Below, piece after piece: positions 45,033 through 54,461 of a DNA stretch of 64,000 bases. Numbering within the stretch: position 1 is the stretch's first letter; each line of letters opens with the position of its first letter. Source of the DNA: Streptomyces taklimakanensis. GTDB taxonomy: Bacteria; Actinomycetota; Actinomycetes; Streptomycetales; Streptomycetaceae. The translations under genes and the position numbers were made by a program. Location of the stretch: the NCBI RefSeq assembly GCF_009709575.1, contig NZ_WIXO01000001.1:1240001-1304000 (forward strand), written 5' to 3'. The notes under the pieces are model-generated. The model worked only from the letters and a program-made list of their open reading frames with translations, was not told the DNA's origin and ran no database searches.

Positions 45033-45974
45033 CTACGCGCTCTCGGCGCGGACCCGCTCCAGTGCGGCCCGCAGGTCCTCGGGGTAGTCGCTGGAGAACT
45101 CCACCCACCGGCCGTCCGCCGGGTGCTCGAAGCCGAGCCGGACCGCGTGCAGCCACTGCCGGGTCAGGCCCAGCCGCTTCGCCAGCGTCGGGTCGGCGCC
45201 GTAGGTGGTGTCCCCGACGCACGGGTGCCGGTGGGCGGCCATGTGGACGCGGATCTGGTGGGTGCGGCCGGTCTCCAGCTTGATGTCGAGCAGGCTGGCC
45301 GCCCGGAACGCCTCGATCAGGTCGTAGTGGGTGACCGACGGCTTGCCGTCGGCGGTGACGGCCCACTTGTAGTCGTGGACGGGGTGCCGCCCGATGGGCG
45401 CGTCGATCGTGCCGCTGAGCGGATCGGGGTGCCCCTGGACGAGCGCGTGGTAGCGCTTGTCGACCGTGCGCTCGCGGAACTGCTGCTTGAGCAGGGTGTA
45501 GGCCCGCTCGGACTTGGCGACCGCCATCAGACCGGAGGTGCCCACGTCCAGCCGGTGGACTATGCCCTGGCGCTCGGCCGCGCCGGAGGTGGAGACGCGG
45601 AACCCGGCGGCGGCGAGCCCGCCGATCACGGTGGGGCCGGTCCAGCCGGGGCTGGGGTGGGCGGCCACGCCGACCGGTTTGGAGACCACCACCACGTCCT
45701 CGTCGTCGTGGACCACCTCCATGCCCTCCACGGGCTCGGCCACCACCTTCACCGGGGCGGGCGGCGCGGGCATCTCGACCTCGATCCAGGCTCCGCCGCG
45801 CACGCGCTCGGACTTGCCCACCTCGCCCCCGTCGAGCCGGACCTTCCCCGACGCGGCCAGCTCGGCCGCCTTGGTGCGGGAGAAGCCGAACATCCTGGCC
45901 AGGGCGGCGTCTATGCGCTCGCCCTCCAGGCCGTCGGGTACGGGCAGGGTGCGGATCTCGGGAAGCTGGCTCAC
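45033..45974 (-). CDS. rluD: RluA/RluD-family pseudouridine synthase
   Basis: 313 aa. N-terminal S4 RNA-binding domain ([20 protein letters not shown]). Catalytic domain: [36 protein letters not shown] with the catalytic Asp, then [19 protein letters not shown]. Modifies uridines in 23S rRNA; the exact position is inferred from the family. GTG 45974 chosen; the ATG at 46004 has a ribosome site too close. The gene follows lspA by 84 nt. Confidence 0.93.
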   Translation of the reverse strand: MSQLPEIRTLPVPDGLEGERIDAALARMFGFSRTKAAELAASGKVRLDGGEVGKSERVRGGAWIEVEMPAPPAPVKVVAEPVEGMEVVHDDEDVVVVSKPVGVAAHPSPGWTGPTVIGGLAAAGFRVSTSGAAERQGIVHRLDVGTSGLMAVAKSERAYTLLKQQFRERTVDKRYHALVQGHPDPLSGTIDAPIGRHPVHDYKWAVTADGKPSVTHYDLIEAFRAASLLDIKLETGRTHQIRVHMAAHRHPCVGDTTYGADPTLAKRLGLTRQWLHAVRLGFEHPADGRWVEFSSDYPEDLRAALERVRAESA

Positions 45975-46058
45975 CCGATCGAGTATGCCGGACGGGAGAG
46001 GCATCCCTTCCCGGCGGCCGGGAGGGAGGCGCGAGGGAGGCCCCGCCCCGGTCGGCGG

Positions 46059-46703
46059 TCAGTCGCGGTGGACGCTGCCGTCGGGATCCAGCCCCCGGAA
46101 GGACAGCAGCACGATCAGCACACCGCCGCAGACGATCGCCGAGTCGGCGAGGTTGAAGACGGCGAAGTGCGCGGGCGCGATGAAGTCCACGACGTGGCCC
46201 TGGAACAGCCCCGGCGAGCGGAAGACCCGGTCGGTGAGGTTGCCCAGGGCTCCGCCCAGCAGCAGTCCGAGCGCCACGGCCCACGGCGTGCTGTACAGCT
46301 TGCGGGCGATCCTCATGATCACGACGATCACGATCGCCGCGATCAGGGTGAAGACGATGGTGAGGGCCTCGCCGATGCCGAAGGCCGCGCCGGGGTTGCG
46401 CACGGCCTGGAAGCGCAGCCAGGTGCCGATCACCTCGATCGGGGCGTGGCCCTCCAGCTTCTCGACCACGAGGATCTTGGTGATCAGATCCAGGGCGTAC
46501 GCGACCGCCGCCACGACGGCGAGTTCCGTGATCCGGCGCCTGCCCCGCCGGGCCGGCCGCTCACCGCCGTCGGGGACGCCGCCCTCGGGACCGCCGCCCT
46601 CGGGATCGGCCCTGCCCGTCGTCCCCTCCGACGCGCGCGCCGGGTTCTCGGTCTCGCTCCGGGCCTCGCCCGGCCGTTCGTCGGCCCGCTCCACCTCTGT
46701 CAC
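46059..46703 (-). CDS. lspA: Lipoprotein signal peptidase (signal peptidase II)
   Basis: 214 aa. About 55 residues of hydrophilic N-terminus precede the four-helix core. [27 protein letters not shown] with the first catalytic Asp, VVDFI and [11 protein letters not shown] with the second catalytic Asp. Cleaves the signal peptide of lipoproteins after Lgt has acted. GTG 46703 is probably leaderless: TACCCT lies 7 nt upstream on the minus strand. Confidence 0.96.
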   Translation of the reverse strand: MTEVERADERPGEARSETENPARASEGTTGRADPEGGGPEGGVPDGGERPARRGRRRITELAVVAAVAYALDLITKILVVEKLEGHAPIEVIGTWLRFQAVRNPGAAFGIGEALTIVFTLIAAIVIVVIMRIARKLYSTPWAVALGLLLGGALGNLTDRVFRSPGLFQGHVVDFIAPAHFAVFNLADSAIVCGGVLIVLLSFRGLDPDGSVHRD

Positions 46704-46738
46704 GTGATGCAGGGTACGTCACACCCGTGCGGGACTCC

Positions 46739-47479
46739 TCAGCGACGTTCCTGCCGCTGCTTGCACTCCACGCAGAGCGTGGCCCGGGGGAACGCCTGCA
46801 TCCGCGCCTTGCCGATCGGCCGGCCGCAGTTCTCGCAGGCACCGTAGGTGCCCGCCTCCAGTCGGTCCAGGGCGCGCTCGGTCTGGTAGAGCATCTCTCG
46901 GGCGTTCTCGGCGAGCGCCATCTCGTGCTCGCGCGTGATGTTCTTGGTGCCCGTGTCGGCCTGGTCGTCCCCGGCGCCGTCGGCGGAATCCCGCATCAGA
47001 CCGTTGAGGGCCTCCTCGGCGGTGTGGATCTCGACGCGCAGCCGCTCGGCCTCCTGGGACAGCCCCGCGCGCGCCTCCTCCACCTCCTGCGCGGTCCAGG
47101 GATCCTCCCCGGGCCGCACCAGCAGTTCGTCGGGGGCGGCGGGCACCGCGGCCGCACGGGCCGGAGGGACCGGGGCGGCCGCCTGCTCGGCGGCCTGGGC
47201 TCCCGTCGTGGACTTCTTGGCAACCACCGTCTTGGCTCCCGTCTTCCTGTCGGCCGCCTTCCCGGCGGACGGCTCCCTGGCGGCGTTCCGGCCGGCGTTC
47301 CCCGCCGAGGCGTCGCCGGCCGCCTCCTTCTTCCCTCCGGCGGCCCGGGCACCCTCGGCCGTTCGGGGCTCTCCGGCGGCCCGCGCGGCCTTCCCCGCGA
47401 TCCCGCCGGCAGCCTTCGCGGCGGACTTCCGCACGGCTTCCGCCTTCTCCCCCGCGGTCTCTCCCGCCACCATGGCCAT
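46739..47479 (-). CDS. TraR/DksA-type zinc-finger protein with long Ala/Lys-rich N-terminus
   Basis: 246 aa. Residues 1-115 are rich in Ala, Lys, Gly and Glu (AGKAARAAGEPRTAEGARAAG), resembling histone-like tails. Then come a coiled-coil (EVEEARAGLSQEAERLRVEI) and the C-terminal DksA zinc finger, CENCGRP...LCVEC. Family members bind RNA polymerase or DNA. Starts at ATG 47479 or 47473; the minus-strand TAGTAT -10 lies at 47491-47496, giving a very short leader. Confidence 0.85.
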   Translation of the reverse strand: MAMVAGETAGEKAEAVRKSAAKAAGGIAGKAARAAGEPRTAEGARAAGGKKEAAGDASAGNAGRNAAREPSAGKAADRKTGAKTVVAKKSTTGAQAAEQAAAPVPPARAAAVPAAPDELLVRPGEDPWTAQEVEEARAGLSQEAERLRVEIHTAEEALNGLMRDSADGAGDDQADTGTKNITREHEMALAENAREMLYQTERALDRLEAGTYGACENCGRPIGKARMQAFPRATLCVECKQRQERR

Positions 47480-47490
47480 GGCCCCTTCAC

Positions 47491-47496
47491 ATACTA
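47491..47496 (-). promoter_or_regulatory. Proposed -10 of the DksA-like gene
   Basis: TAGTAT on the minus strand is an excellent Streptomyces -10 match, 11-17 nt before the candidate start codons. Confidence 0.5.
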
Positions 47497-47665
47497 TGAT
47501 CTTGCTCACGAAACGTGACCGGAACGATAAAACGCCACCCATTGCTCGACAACGGGGCACGCCGGTCGTCCGTTCCTCCTCGGTCCGGTGCGATCCCGTG
47601 CCCCTGCCCAGTTGTGCCCCACCGCGCAGCCCGAAAACCGGTCCGCCCCCATTGGGCGGCACCCT

Positions 47666-47671
47666 TACACT
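47666..47671 (+). promoter_or_regulatory. Proposed ileS -10 element
   Basis: TACACT lies just upstream of the T-box leader; the predicted transcript start is near 47678. The -35 region is not convincing. Confidence 0.4.
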
Positions 47672-47677
47672 GGGCTG

Positions 47678-47975
47678 AGCGAGAGGCGTCGAAGGGGACG
47701 AGTAGCGTCCGTACGCAGCCACGAGCGACCCGGGGACGGTGGAAGCCCGGGGGCGAGCGCGGCGTGAAGATCACCCCGGAGCCGTCGGAAGAAAGCCCTC
47801 CGAAGCGTCCCGTCGAGGAGCGGCGAGTAGAACCGACATCGCAGCACCAATGAGTGGGTGGTGGACGCGTGATCCACGCGACCGCCGCCAAGGAGGGTGG
47901 TACCGCGGGAGTCGGCGCCGTGCGGCGACGTCTCGTCCCTCCGGCGGAAGTCACGACGTCCGTTGGAGGAAGCTC
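47678..47975 (+). ncRNA. T-box riboswitch controlling ileS, isoleucine (ATC) specifier
   Basis: AGGGTGGTACCGCGG at 47894-47908 is the T-box that pairs with the uncharged tRNA acceptor end. Upstream, GACGAGTAGCG and GTGAAGATCACC resemble the AGTA/specifier-loop arrangement of stem I, with ATC at 47770-47772 as specifier, matching the downstream gene. There is no terminator; instead CCTCC near 47940 can pair with the ileS ribosome site GGAGG (47965-47969), which fits the translational T-boxes of actinobacterial ileS. Uncharged tRNAIle would free the site. Confidence 0.92.
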
Positions 47976-47978
47976 GCC

Positions 47979-50900
47979 ATGAGCCCACAGTCCCCGCCCC
48001 AGTACCACCCGGTGCCCGCCCAGGTGGACCTCCCCGCCCTGGAACGCGCCGTGCTGGACTTCTGGCGGGACAACAAGGTCTTCGCCCGCACCCTGGAACA
48101 GTCGGAGGGCCGCCCCGAGTGGGTGTTCTACGAGGGCCCCCCGACCGCCAACGGCATGCCCGGCGCCCACCACATCGAGGCCCGCGTCTTCAAGGACGTC
48201 TTCCCCCGCTTCCGCACCATGCGCGGCTACCACGTGGCGCGCAAGGCCGGCTGGGACTGCCACGGCCTGCCGGTCGAGCTGGCGGTCGAGAAGGAGCTGG
48301 GCTTCAACGGCAAGCGGGACATCGAGGCGTACGGCATCGCGGAGTTCAACGCCAAGTGCCGCGAGTCGGTGACCCGGCACACCGACGCCTTCGCCGAGCT
48401 GACGACCCGGATGGGCTACTGGGTCGACATGGACGACGCCTACCGGACGATGGACCCGCAGTACATCGAGTCCGTCTGGTGGTCGCTGAAGCAGATCTTC
48501 GGCAAGGGCCTGCTCGTCCAGGACCACCGGGTCGCGCCCTGGTGCCCGCGCTGCGGCACCGGCCTGTCCGACCACGAGCTGGCCCAGGGGTACGAGACCG
48601 TGGTCGACCCCTCGGTCTACGTCCGCTTCCCGCTGACCTCCGGTCCGTTGGCGGGCGAGGCCGCGCTGCTGGTGTGGACGACCACCCCCTGGACGCTGGT
48701 GTCCAACACCGCCGTCGCCGCCCACCCCGACGTCACCTACGTAGTGGCCACCGACGGCAGCGAGAAGCTGGTGGTGGCCGAGCCGCTGCTGGACAAGGCG
48801 CTCGGCGAGGGGTGGACGGCCACCGGGCGGTCCTTCACGGGGCGCGAGATGGAGCGCTGGGCCTACCGCCGCCCGTTCGAGCTGGTGGAGATCGAGAACG
48901 CCCACTACGTCGTCAACGCCGAGTACGTCACCACCGAGGACGGCACCGGACTGGTCCACCAGTCCCCCGCCTTCGGCGAGGACGACCTGCTCACCTGCCG
49001 CGCCTACGGACTGCCGGTGGTCAACCCCGTCCGGCCCGACGGCACCTTCGAGGAGGGTGTGGACCTGGTCGGCGGGCAGTTCTTCAAGAAGGCCGACGAG
49101 GCGCTGGTCGCCGACCTCGACGCGCGCGGCCTGCTCTTCCGCCACCTGCCGTACGAGCACAGCTACCCGCACTGCTGGCGCTGCCACACCGCGCTGCTCT
49201 ACTACGCGCAGCCGTCCTGGTACATCCGCACCACCGCGATCAAGGACGAGCTGCTGCGGGAGAACGAGCGGACCAACTGGTTCCCGGAGTCGGTCAAGCA
49301 CGGCCGCTACGGCGACTGGCTGAACAACAACATCGACTGGGCGCTGTCCCGCAACCGCTACTGGGGCACCCCGCTGCCGATCTGGCGCTGCGAGGAGGGC
49401 CACCTCACCTGCGTCGGCTCGCTGGCGGAGCTGACGGAGCTGACCGGCACCGACCAGTCCGGCCTGGATCCGCACCGGCCCTACATCGACGACGTCACCT
49501 TCACCTGCACCGCCGAGGGCTGCGCCCTGCCGGCCACCCGCGTCCCGGAGGTCATCGACGCCTGGTACGACTCGGGCTCGATGCCCTTCGCCCAGTGGGG
49601 GTACCCGTACCGCAACAAGGAGGTCTTCGAGAAGCGCTACCCGGCGCAGTTCATCTCCGAGGCCATCGACCAGACCCGCGGTTGGTTCTACACGCTGATG
49701 GCGGTCGGCACGCTCGTCTTCGACCGGTCCTCCTACGAGAACGTGGTCTGTCTGGGCCACATCCTCGCCGAGGACGGTCGGAAGATGTCCAAGCACCTGG
49801 GCAACATCCTGGAGCCCATCCCGCTGATGGAGCGGCACGGCGCGGACGCGGTGCGCTGGTTCATGGCGGCCGGCGGCTCCCCGTGGAGCGCCCGGCGCGT
49901 CGGCCACGGCACCATCCAGGAGGTCGTCCGCAAGACGCTGCTGACCTACTGGAACACGGTCGCCTTCCAGGCCCTGTACGCCCGCACCTCGGGGTGGGCG
50001 CCGACCCCGTCCGACCCGGCCCCCGCCGAGCGGCCGCTGCTGGACCGCTGGCTGCTCAGCGAGCTGCACGCCCTGGTCGACCAGTGCACCCAGGCCATGG
50101 AGGCGTACGACACCCAGCGCGCCGGCAAGCTGCTGTCGACCTTCGTGGACGACCTGTCCAACTGGTACGTGCGCCGCTCGCGGCGCCGCTTCTGGCAGGG
50201 CGACGCCGCCGCGCTGCGCACCCTGCACGACGTGGTCGAGACGGTCACCCGGCTGATGGCCCCGCTGGTCCCGTTCATCACCGAGCGGGTCTGGCAGGAC
50301 CTGGTCGTGCCGGTCACCCCCGGCGCCCCGGACTCGGTCCACCTGGCCTCGTGGCCCGAGGCCGACCTGAGCGCCGTCGACCCGGACCTCTCCCGCGACA
50401 TGCTGCTGGTGCGGCGACTGGTGGAGCTGGGCCGGGCCACGCGCGCCGAGTCGGGCGTCAAGACCCGACAGCCGCTGTCGCGGGCGCTGCTGGCGGCGCA
50501 GGGCTTCGAACTGCTCGGCGACGAACTGCGGGAGCAGATCGCCGAGGAGTTGAACGTCACCTCGCTGGCCTCCCTGTCGGAGGTGGGCGGCTCCCTGGTC
50601 GACACCTCCGCCAAGGCGAACTTCCGCGCCCTGGGGCGTCGTTTCGGCAAGCGCACGCAGGCGGTCGCCCGGGCCATCGCCGCGGCGGACGCGCCGGCCC
50701 TGTCGGCGGCGCTGCGCAGCGGCACGGCGGCGGTGGAGGTCGACGGCGAGACGATCGCGCTGTCGCCGGAGGAGGTCATCATCACCGAGACCCCGCGCGA
50801 GGGGTGGTCGGTGGCCTCCGACGCCGGCGCCACGGTCGCCCTGGACCTGGAGATCACCCCGGAGCTGCGGCGGGCCGGGCTCGCCCGTGACGCCATCCGG

Positions 50901-51143
50901 CTGATCCAGGAGGCCCGCAAGAACAGCGGTCTGGACGTCGCCGACCGGATCGCCCTGCGGTGGCGGTCGGACGACGCGGAGGTCGCCCGTGCGCTCGCCG
51001 AACACCGGGCCCTCATCGCCGACGAGGTCCTGGCGGTGGAGTACGCCGAGGGCGAGGGCGACGACTCCTTCGGCGAGCCGTTCGAGGACGAGGGGTTGTC
51101 CCTGGTCTTCCGCCTCCGTCGGGTGGAGTCCCGGCAGTCCTGA
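47979..51143 (+). CDS. ileS: Isoleucyl-tRNA synthetase with a rearranged HIGH motif (GAHH)
   Basis: 1054 aa, class Ia synthetase. The HIGH position reads G62-A-H-H65 within NGMPGAHHIEARVFKD: first and third residues are swapped relative to HxGH. KMSKH is at 602-606. The editing domain contains VWTTTPWTLVSNTAVA, and GWFYTLMAVGTL and NWYVRRSRRRFW are further family blocks. In some type-2 bacterial IleRS the GxHH arrangement has been linked to extreme mupirocin resistance without loss of activity. ATG 47979 has GGAGG at 9 nt, sequestered by the T-box. Confidence 0.97.
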   Translation: MSPQSPPQYHPVPAQVDLPALERAVLDFWRDNKVFARTLEQSEGRPEWVFYEGPPTANGMPGAHHIEARVFKDVFPRFRTMRGYHVARKAGWDCHGLPVELAVEKELGFNGKRDIEAYGIAEFNAKCRESVTRHTDAFAELTTRMGYWVDMDDAYRTMDPQYIESVWWSLKQIFGKGLLVQDHRVAPWCPRCGTGLSDHELAQGYETVVDPSVYVRFPLTSGPLAGEAALLVWTTTPWTLVSNTAVAAHPDVTYVVATDGSEKLVVAEPLLDKALGEGWTATGRSFTGREMERWAYRRPFELVEIENAHYVVNAEYVTTEDGTGLVHQSPAFGEDDLLTCRAYGLPVVNPVRPDGTFEEGVDLVGGQFFKKADEALVADLDARGLLFRHLPYEHSYPHCWRCHTALLYYAQPSWYIRTTAIKDELLRENERTNWFPESVKHGRYGDWLNNNIDWALSRNRYWGTPLPIWRCEEGHLTCVGSLAELTELTGTDQSGLDPHRPYIDDVTFTCTAEGCALPATRVPEVIDAWYDSGSMPFAQWGYPYRNKEVFEKRYPAQFISEAIDQTRGWFYTLMAVGTLVFDRSSYENVVCLGHILAEDGRKMSKHLGNILEPIPLMERHGADAVRWFMAAGGSPWSARRVGHGTIQEVVRKTLLTYWNTVAFQALYARTSGWAPTPSDPAPAERPLLDRWLLSELHALVDQCTQAMEAYDTQRAGKLLSTFVDDLSNWYVRRSRRRFWQGDAAALRTLHDVVETVTRLMAPLVPFITERVWQDLVVPVTPGAPDSVHLASWPEADLSAVDPDLSRDMLLVRRLVELGRATRAESGVKTRQPLSRALLAAQGFELLGDELREQIAEELNVTSLASLSEVGGSLVDTSAKANFRALGRRFGKRTQAVARAIAAADAPALSAALRSGTAAVEVDGETIALSPEEVIITETPREGWSVASDAGATVALDLEITPELRRAGLARDAIRLIQEARKNSGLDVADRIALRWRSDDAEVARALAEHRALIADEVLAVEYAEGEGDDSFGEPFEDEGLSLVFRLRRVESRQS

Positions 51144-51164
51144 GGCGGCCGGGTCCACCGGCTC

Positions 51165-51206
51165 GGCGGCCCCTCCCGGCGCGGTGCCGCGCCGGGAGGG
51201 GCCGCC
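51165..51206. terminator. 20-bp perfect hairpin after ileS
   Basis: Arms 51165-51184 and 51187-51206 are exact complements, 21 nt after the ileS stop. The longest perfect stem I found in the window. Confidence 0.9.
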
Positions 51207-51277
51207 GTCGTCTCCCGCCGGTCCGCCGGCCGTCCGAAGCGACGGGGCGCGGGCCGAAATGAGGTGTACACGCCGAC

Positions 51278-51316
51278 GGGCCGGGCCCGGGACCTTTCGG
51301 TTCCCGGGCCCGGCCC
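51278..51316. terminator. 15-bp perfect hairpin on the divIVA side
   Basis: Arms 51278-51292 and 51302-51316, 9-nt loop, 60 bp past the divIVA stop. Confidence 0.85.
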
Positions 51317-51375
51317 GCTGCGATATGCCGATCCACCGCGCCTTCGGCGGCTCCTCGATGCCGGTCAGCGACCGG

Positions 51376-52500
51376 TCAGTTGTCGTCCTCGTCGATGAGG
51401 AAGCCCCGCATCGGCGAGGGCGCCTGCTGCATCGGCTGCGGCCCCTGGGGCCTCACCGGCGCCATCGGCTGGGTCATCGCCGGGGACATCTGCTGCTGTC
51501 CGCCGTACGACTGACCGCCGCCCTGGGTGTTGTGGCCGCCGCCGTGGTTGCCCGGTCCGCCCATGGACTGACCGCCGCCCATCGCCTGGTGACCGCCCAT
51601 GGTGTTGCCGGCGGAGGCACCGGCCGACGCCATCGACGGGGACGGCGGCAGCGAGGCCGTGGCCGGGGTGCGGGGCGGAGCCAGGGAGTCGTCGGCCTGG
51701 TTCTCCAACTGGCGCAGCTGGCTCTCCAGGTACGACTTCAGGCGCGTGCGGTACTCGCGCTCGAAGCCGCGCAGGTCCTCGACCTTGCGCTCCAGCGTGG
51801 CACGGGCGGACTCCAGCGAGCCCATCGCGACGCGGTGCTTCTCCTGCGCGTCCCGCTCCAGGGCGTCGGCCTTGGCGCGGGCGTCCCGCTCCAGGCCCTC
51901 GGCTCGGCTGCGCGCCTCACCGACGATCTTGTTGGCCTCGGAACGGGCCTCCGCGATCGCCTGGTCCGCGGTCTGCTGCGCCAGCGACAGCACGCGGGCC
52001 GCGCTGTCGCCGCCGGGGCCGCCCTGCCCCGGCTGGGGCAGACCCGGGCCGCCGTGGCCGCCGGGGCCGCCCATCGGTCCGCCGTGGCCCATCGGCCCGG
52101 GACCGTGCGGGCCCTGCGGCCCGTGCCCGCCTGGACCGGCCGGCAGCTGCGGCGCACCGCCGGGCAGCTGGGGCGGGCCGCCCATCTGCCCCGGCGGGAC
52201 CGGCTGCGGACCCGATATGGCGGCGGGCACCGGCCCCGAACGCTCCTGGGGTTCGGGTTTGCGCATGCCTTGCTGCTGCTGCTGCTGTTGTTGCTGCTGT
52301 TGCTGTTGCTGCTGGTTCTGCGCCGCGGCGCGGGTCGCGGCGGCCAGCTTGGCCCGCAGGTCCTCGTTCTCGCGGAGCAGTCGGGTCAGTTCGGCCTCGA
52401 CCTCGTCGAGGAAGGCATCGACCTCGTCCTCGTCGTAGCCCTCTCGTAGGCGGACGGTCGTGAACTGCTTGTTCCGCACGTCCTCGGGGGTCAGCGGCAT
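51376..52500 (-). CDS. divIVA: DivIVA polar-growth determinant
   Basis: 374 aa. [34 protein letters not shown] is the membrane-binding N-terminal domain with a first coiled coil. A run of 15 Gln (residues 63-77) and a Gly/Pro/His-rich linker follow, then a second coiled coil (about 170-275) and a Gly/Met/Gln-rich tail ending DEDDN. It marks hyphal tips and recruits wall synthesis; essential in Streptomyces. The Gln run is encoded by CAG/CAA triplets at 52270-52314. Confidence 0.97.
   Translation of the reverse strand: MPLTPEDVRNKQFTTVRLREGYDEDEVDAFLDEVEAELTRLLRENEDLRAKLAAATRAAAQNQQQQQQQQQQQQQQQGMRKPEPQERSGPVPAAISGPQPVPPGQMGGPPQLPGGAPQLPAGPGGHGPQGPHGPGPMGHGGPMGGPGGHGGPGLPQPGQGGPGGDSAARVLSLAQQTADQAIAEARSEANKIVGEARSRAEGLERDARAKADALERDAQEKHRVAMGSLESARATLERKVEDLRGFEREYRTRLKSYLESQLRQLENQADDSLAPPRTPATASLPPSPSMASAGASAGNTMGGHQAMGGGQSMGGPGNHGGGHNTQGGGQSYGGQQQMSPAMTQPMAPVRPQGPQPMQQAPSPMRGFLIDEDDN
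52270..52314 (-). repeat. Trinucleotide (polyglutamine) repeat in divIVA
   Basis: Fifteen consecutive Gln codons, mixed CAG and CAA. Length variation would change linker length in frame. Confidence 0.9.
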
Positions 52501-52548
52501 CTCTTCACCTCAACGTAAGTCATCGGCATATCGGCAAGACCGTATCGC

Positions 52549-52833
52549 TCACAGCCTGGCCACGACACTGATCAGGATGTAGACGATGATCATCAGTACG
52601 AAGAAGGACAGGTCGAGCGCCACGCCCCCGAAGCGCAGCGGCGGTATGAACCGCCGCAGAAGCTTGAGTGGCGGATCAGTGACAGTGTAGGTGGCCTCCA
52701 GGACGACCACCATCGCCTTGCCGGGCTGCCATGAGCGGGCGAACATGAAGACGTAGTCCATCACCAGGCGGAAGATCAGCACCACGAGGAAGCATTGCAG
52801 CGCAATGAGGATCACTTGTTGTGCGACGCCCAT
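52549..52833 (-). CDS. YggT family membrane protein
   Basis: 94 aa, two hydrophobic segments (VILIALQCFLVVLIFRLVMDYVF; LDLSFFVLMIIVYILISVVARL) joined by DPPLKLLRRFIPPLRFGGVALD, the YggT signature. Constant neighbour of sepF and divIVA in Gram-positives; possibly involved in division or osmotic balance. Confidence 0.93.
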   Translation of the reverse strand: MGVAQQVILIALQCFLVVLIFRLVMDYVFMFARSWQPGKAMVVVLEATYTVTDPPLKLLRRFIPPLRFGGVALDLSFFVLMIIVYILISVVARL

Positions 52834-52903
52834 CGTGCGCTTCCCTCTCCCTTTTGGCCGTGTCCGGCCGCCTGCCGGCCGGGCTGTCCGTTCGTGTTGA
52901 CCA

Positions 52904-53581
52904 TCAGCTCTGGTTGAAGAACCCGCCCTCTGCGATGCGGGCCTTGTCCTCCGCCGTTACATCGACGTTAGCAGGAGACAGCAGGAACACCTTCTGCGTC
53001 ACCCGCTCGATACTCCCGTGGAGACCGAAGACCAGACCCGCGGCGAAGTCGACGAGACGCTTCGCGTCGGTATCGTCCATCTCGGTCAAGTTCATGATCA
53101 CCGGGGTGCCCTCGCGGAAGTGTTCCCCGATGGTACGGGCTTCGTTGTACGTCCGGGGGTGGAGCGTGGTGATCCGGTAGGGCTCCCGCTCGGACACGAC
53201 CTTGGGCATGATCACCGGTGCGTTCTTCTCCAGGTTCTGGCGCTCGGGTGTGATGGATGCCACGGAGGCGATTCTCCCGTGTCGCCCGCCGTCGTCGGCG
53301 ATCGCGGGGGGCTGCTCCCGCTCCCGGTGGGCCGGAGGGTGGACGACCCGCACCGGCTCCTCGGACTCGGGCTCGTCACCGGTCTTCACGGTGGGAGCCC
53401 CCAGGGGCTGGTGCGCCTGTTGCCTGTGCCGGTCCCGGTCGGGCTCTCCCCCGGCGTGGCCGCCGGAAGGCGCCTCCAGCTCGGGCTCGAACTCGTCGTC
53501 GGGGTCGAACCCCGGGCCGTCGTACCCATCGTCCTCCACGAGGCCGAGGTAGACCGCCATCTTGCGCATCGCGCCGGCCAT
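52904..53581 (-). CDS. sepF: SepF cell-division protein
   Basis: 225 aa. [14 protein letters not shown] is the amphipathic membrane-binding start; an acidic, low-complexity linker follows. The C-terminal SepF domain is [34 protein letters not shown]...[20 protein letters not shown]. Tethers and aligns FtsZ filaments in place of FtsA. ATG 53581 has GGAGG at 9 nt. The 148-bp gap before it holds no gene. Confidence 0.95.
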   Translation of the reverse strand: MAGAMRKMAVYLGLVEDDGYDGPGFDPDDEFEPELEAPSGGHAGGEPDRDRHRQQAHQPLGAPTVKTGDEPESEEPVRVVHPPAHREREQPPAIADDGGRHGRIASVASITPERQNLEKNAPVIMPKVVSEREPYRITTLHPRTYNEARTIGEHFREGTPVIMNLTEMDDTDAKRLVDFAAGLVFGLHGSIERVTQKVFLLSPANVDVTAEDKARIAEGGFFNQS

Positions 53582-53729
53582 TCTCTGCGTCCTCCGCTCT
53601 GTGGTGGCTCCCCGGTCTCCGACGGGGAGAAGCCGAGGCTCCCTCTCCGGTGGCCCAGGATCCACACGGCCATCCCCTCCGGGCGGAAATGACCATATTT
53701 TCTGCTGTGGTCCGACTTGTTTGGCGACG

Positions 53730-54461
53730 TTACCGGAGCCCGGGGCGTACTCCGAGTACCGCACTGCCGATGCGCACATGTGTCGCACCGGCCGCCACCG
53801 CCTCCTCCAGGTCCGCGCTCATACCCGCCGAGACCATGTTCGCAGCAGGATGGTCCGCCCGTAGGCGGGTTGAGATTTCCCACAGGCGCTCGAAGGCGGC
53901 GTCCGGTCTCCCCGCGTACGGCCCGGACAACGGTGCGACGGTCATCACACCGGCCGGCCACAGTCCGGGCGCCGCGGCGATCGCGTCGGCCAACCGCCCC
54001 ACGCCGTCGGGCCCCACACCGCCGCGCTGTCCGGCCGCGCCCGACTCGCGGTCCAGGGCCACCTGGACCAGGCAACCGATCCGCCGCCCCTCGCGCTCGG
54101 CCGCCGAGGAGAGCGCGGTGACCAGCCGGGCCCGATCGACCGAGTGCACGAAGTCGGCGTAACGCACCACGGACCGAGCCTTGTTGGTCTGCAACTGTCC
54201 GACGAAGTGCCAGCTCAGCGACAGGTCGGAGCAGGCGGCCGCCTTGGACGCCGCCTCCTGGTCGCGGTTCTCCGCCACCTGCCGCACCCCCAGCTCCGCC
54301 AGCAGCCGCACATCGTCGGCCGGGTACGTCTTGGTGACGACGACCAGGGTCACGTCCTTCGGCTCGCGCCCCGCGGTGACACAAGCGCGGGCGATGCGCT
54401 CCTCCACCCGGGCGAGGTTGACGGCCAGTTCGGCCCTGCGGTCGTTCGCCGTTCCGCTCAC
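53730..54461 (-). CDS. YggS family PLP-homeostasis protein
   Basis: 243 aa. [21 protein letters not shown] has the PLP lysine; [25 protein letters not shown] and [27 protein letters not shown] are family blocks. Balances PLP supply; no catalytic activity known. GTG 54461 overlaps the preceding stop (GTGA). Confidence 0.95.
   Translation of the reverse strand: MSGTANDRRAELAVNLARVEERIARACVTAGREPKDVTLVVVTKTYPADDVRLLAELGVRQVAENRDQEAASKAAACSDLSLSWHFVGQLQTNKARSVVRYADFVHSVDRARLVTALSSAAEREGRRIGCLVQVALDRESGAAGQRGGVGPDGVGRLADAIAAAPGLWPAGVMTVAPLSGPYAGRPDAAFERLWEISTRLRADHPAANMVSAGMSADLEEAVAAGATHVRIGSAVLGVRPGLR

Noticed and set aside
47487..51158. 1223-codon minus-strand frame opposite ileS
   Set aside because: Antisense shadow of ileS and its T-box leader.
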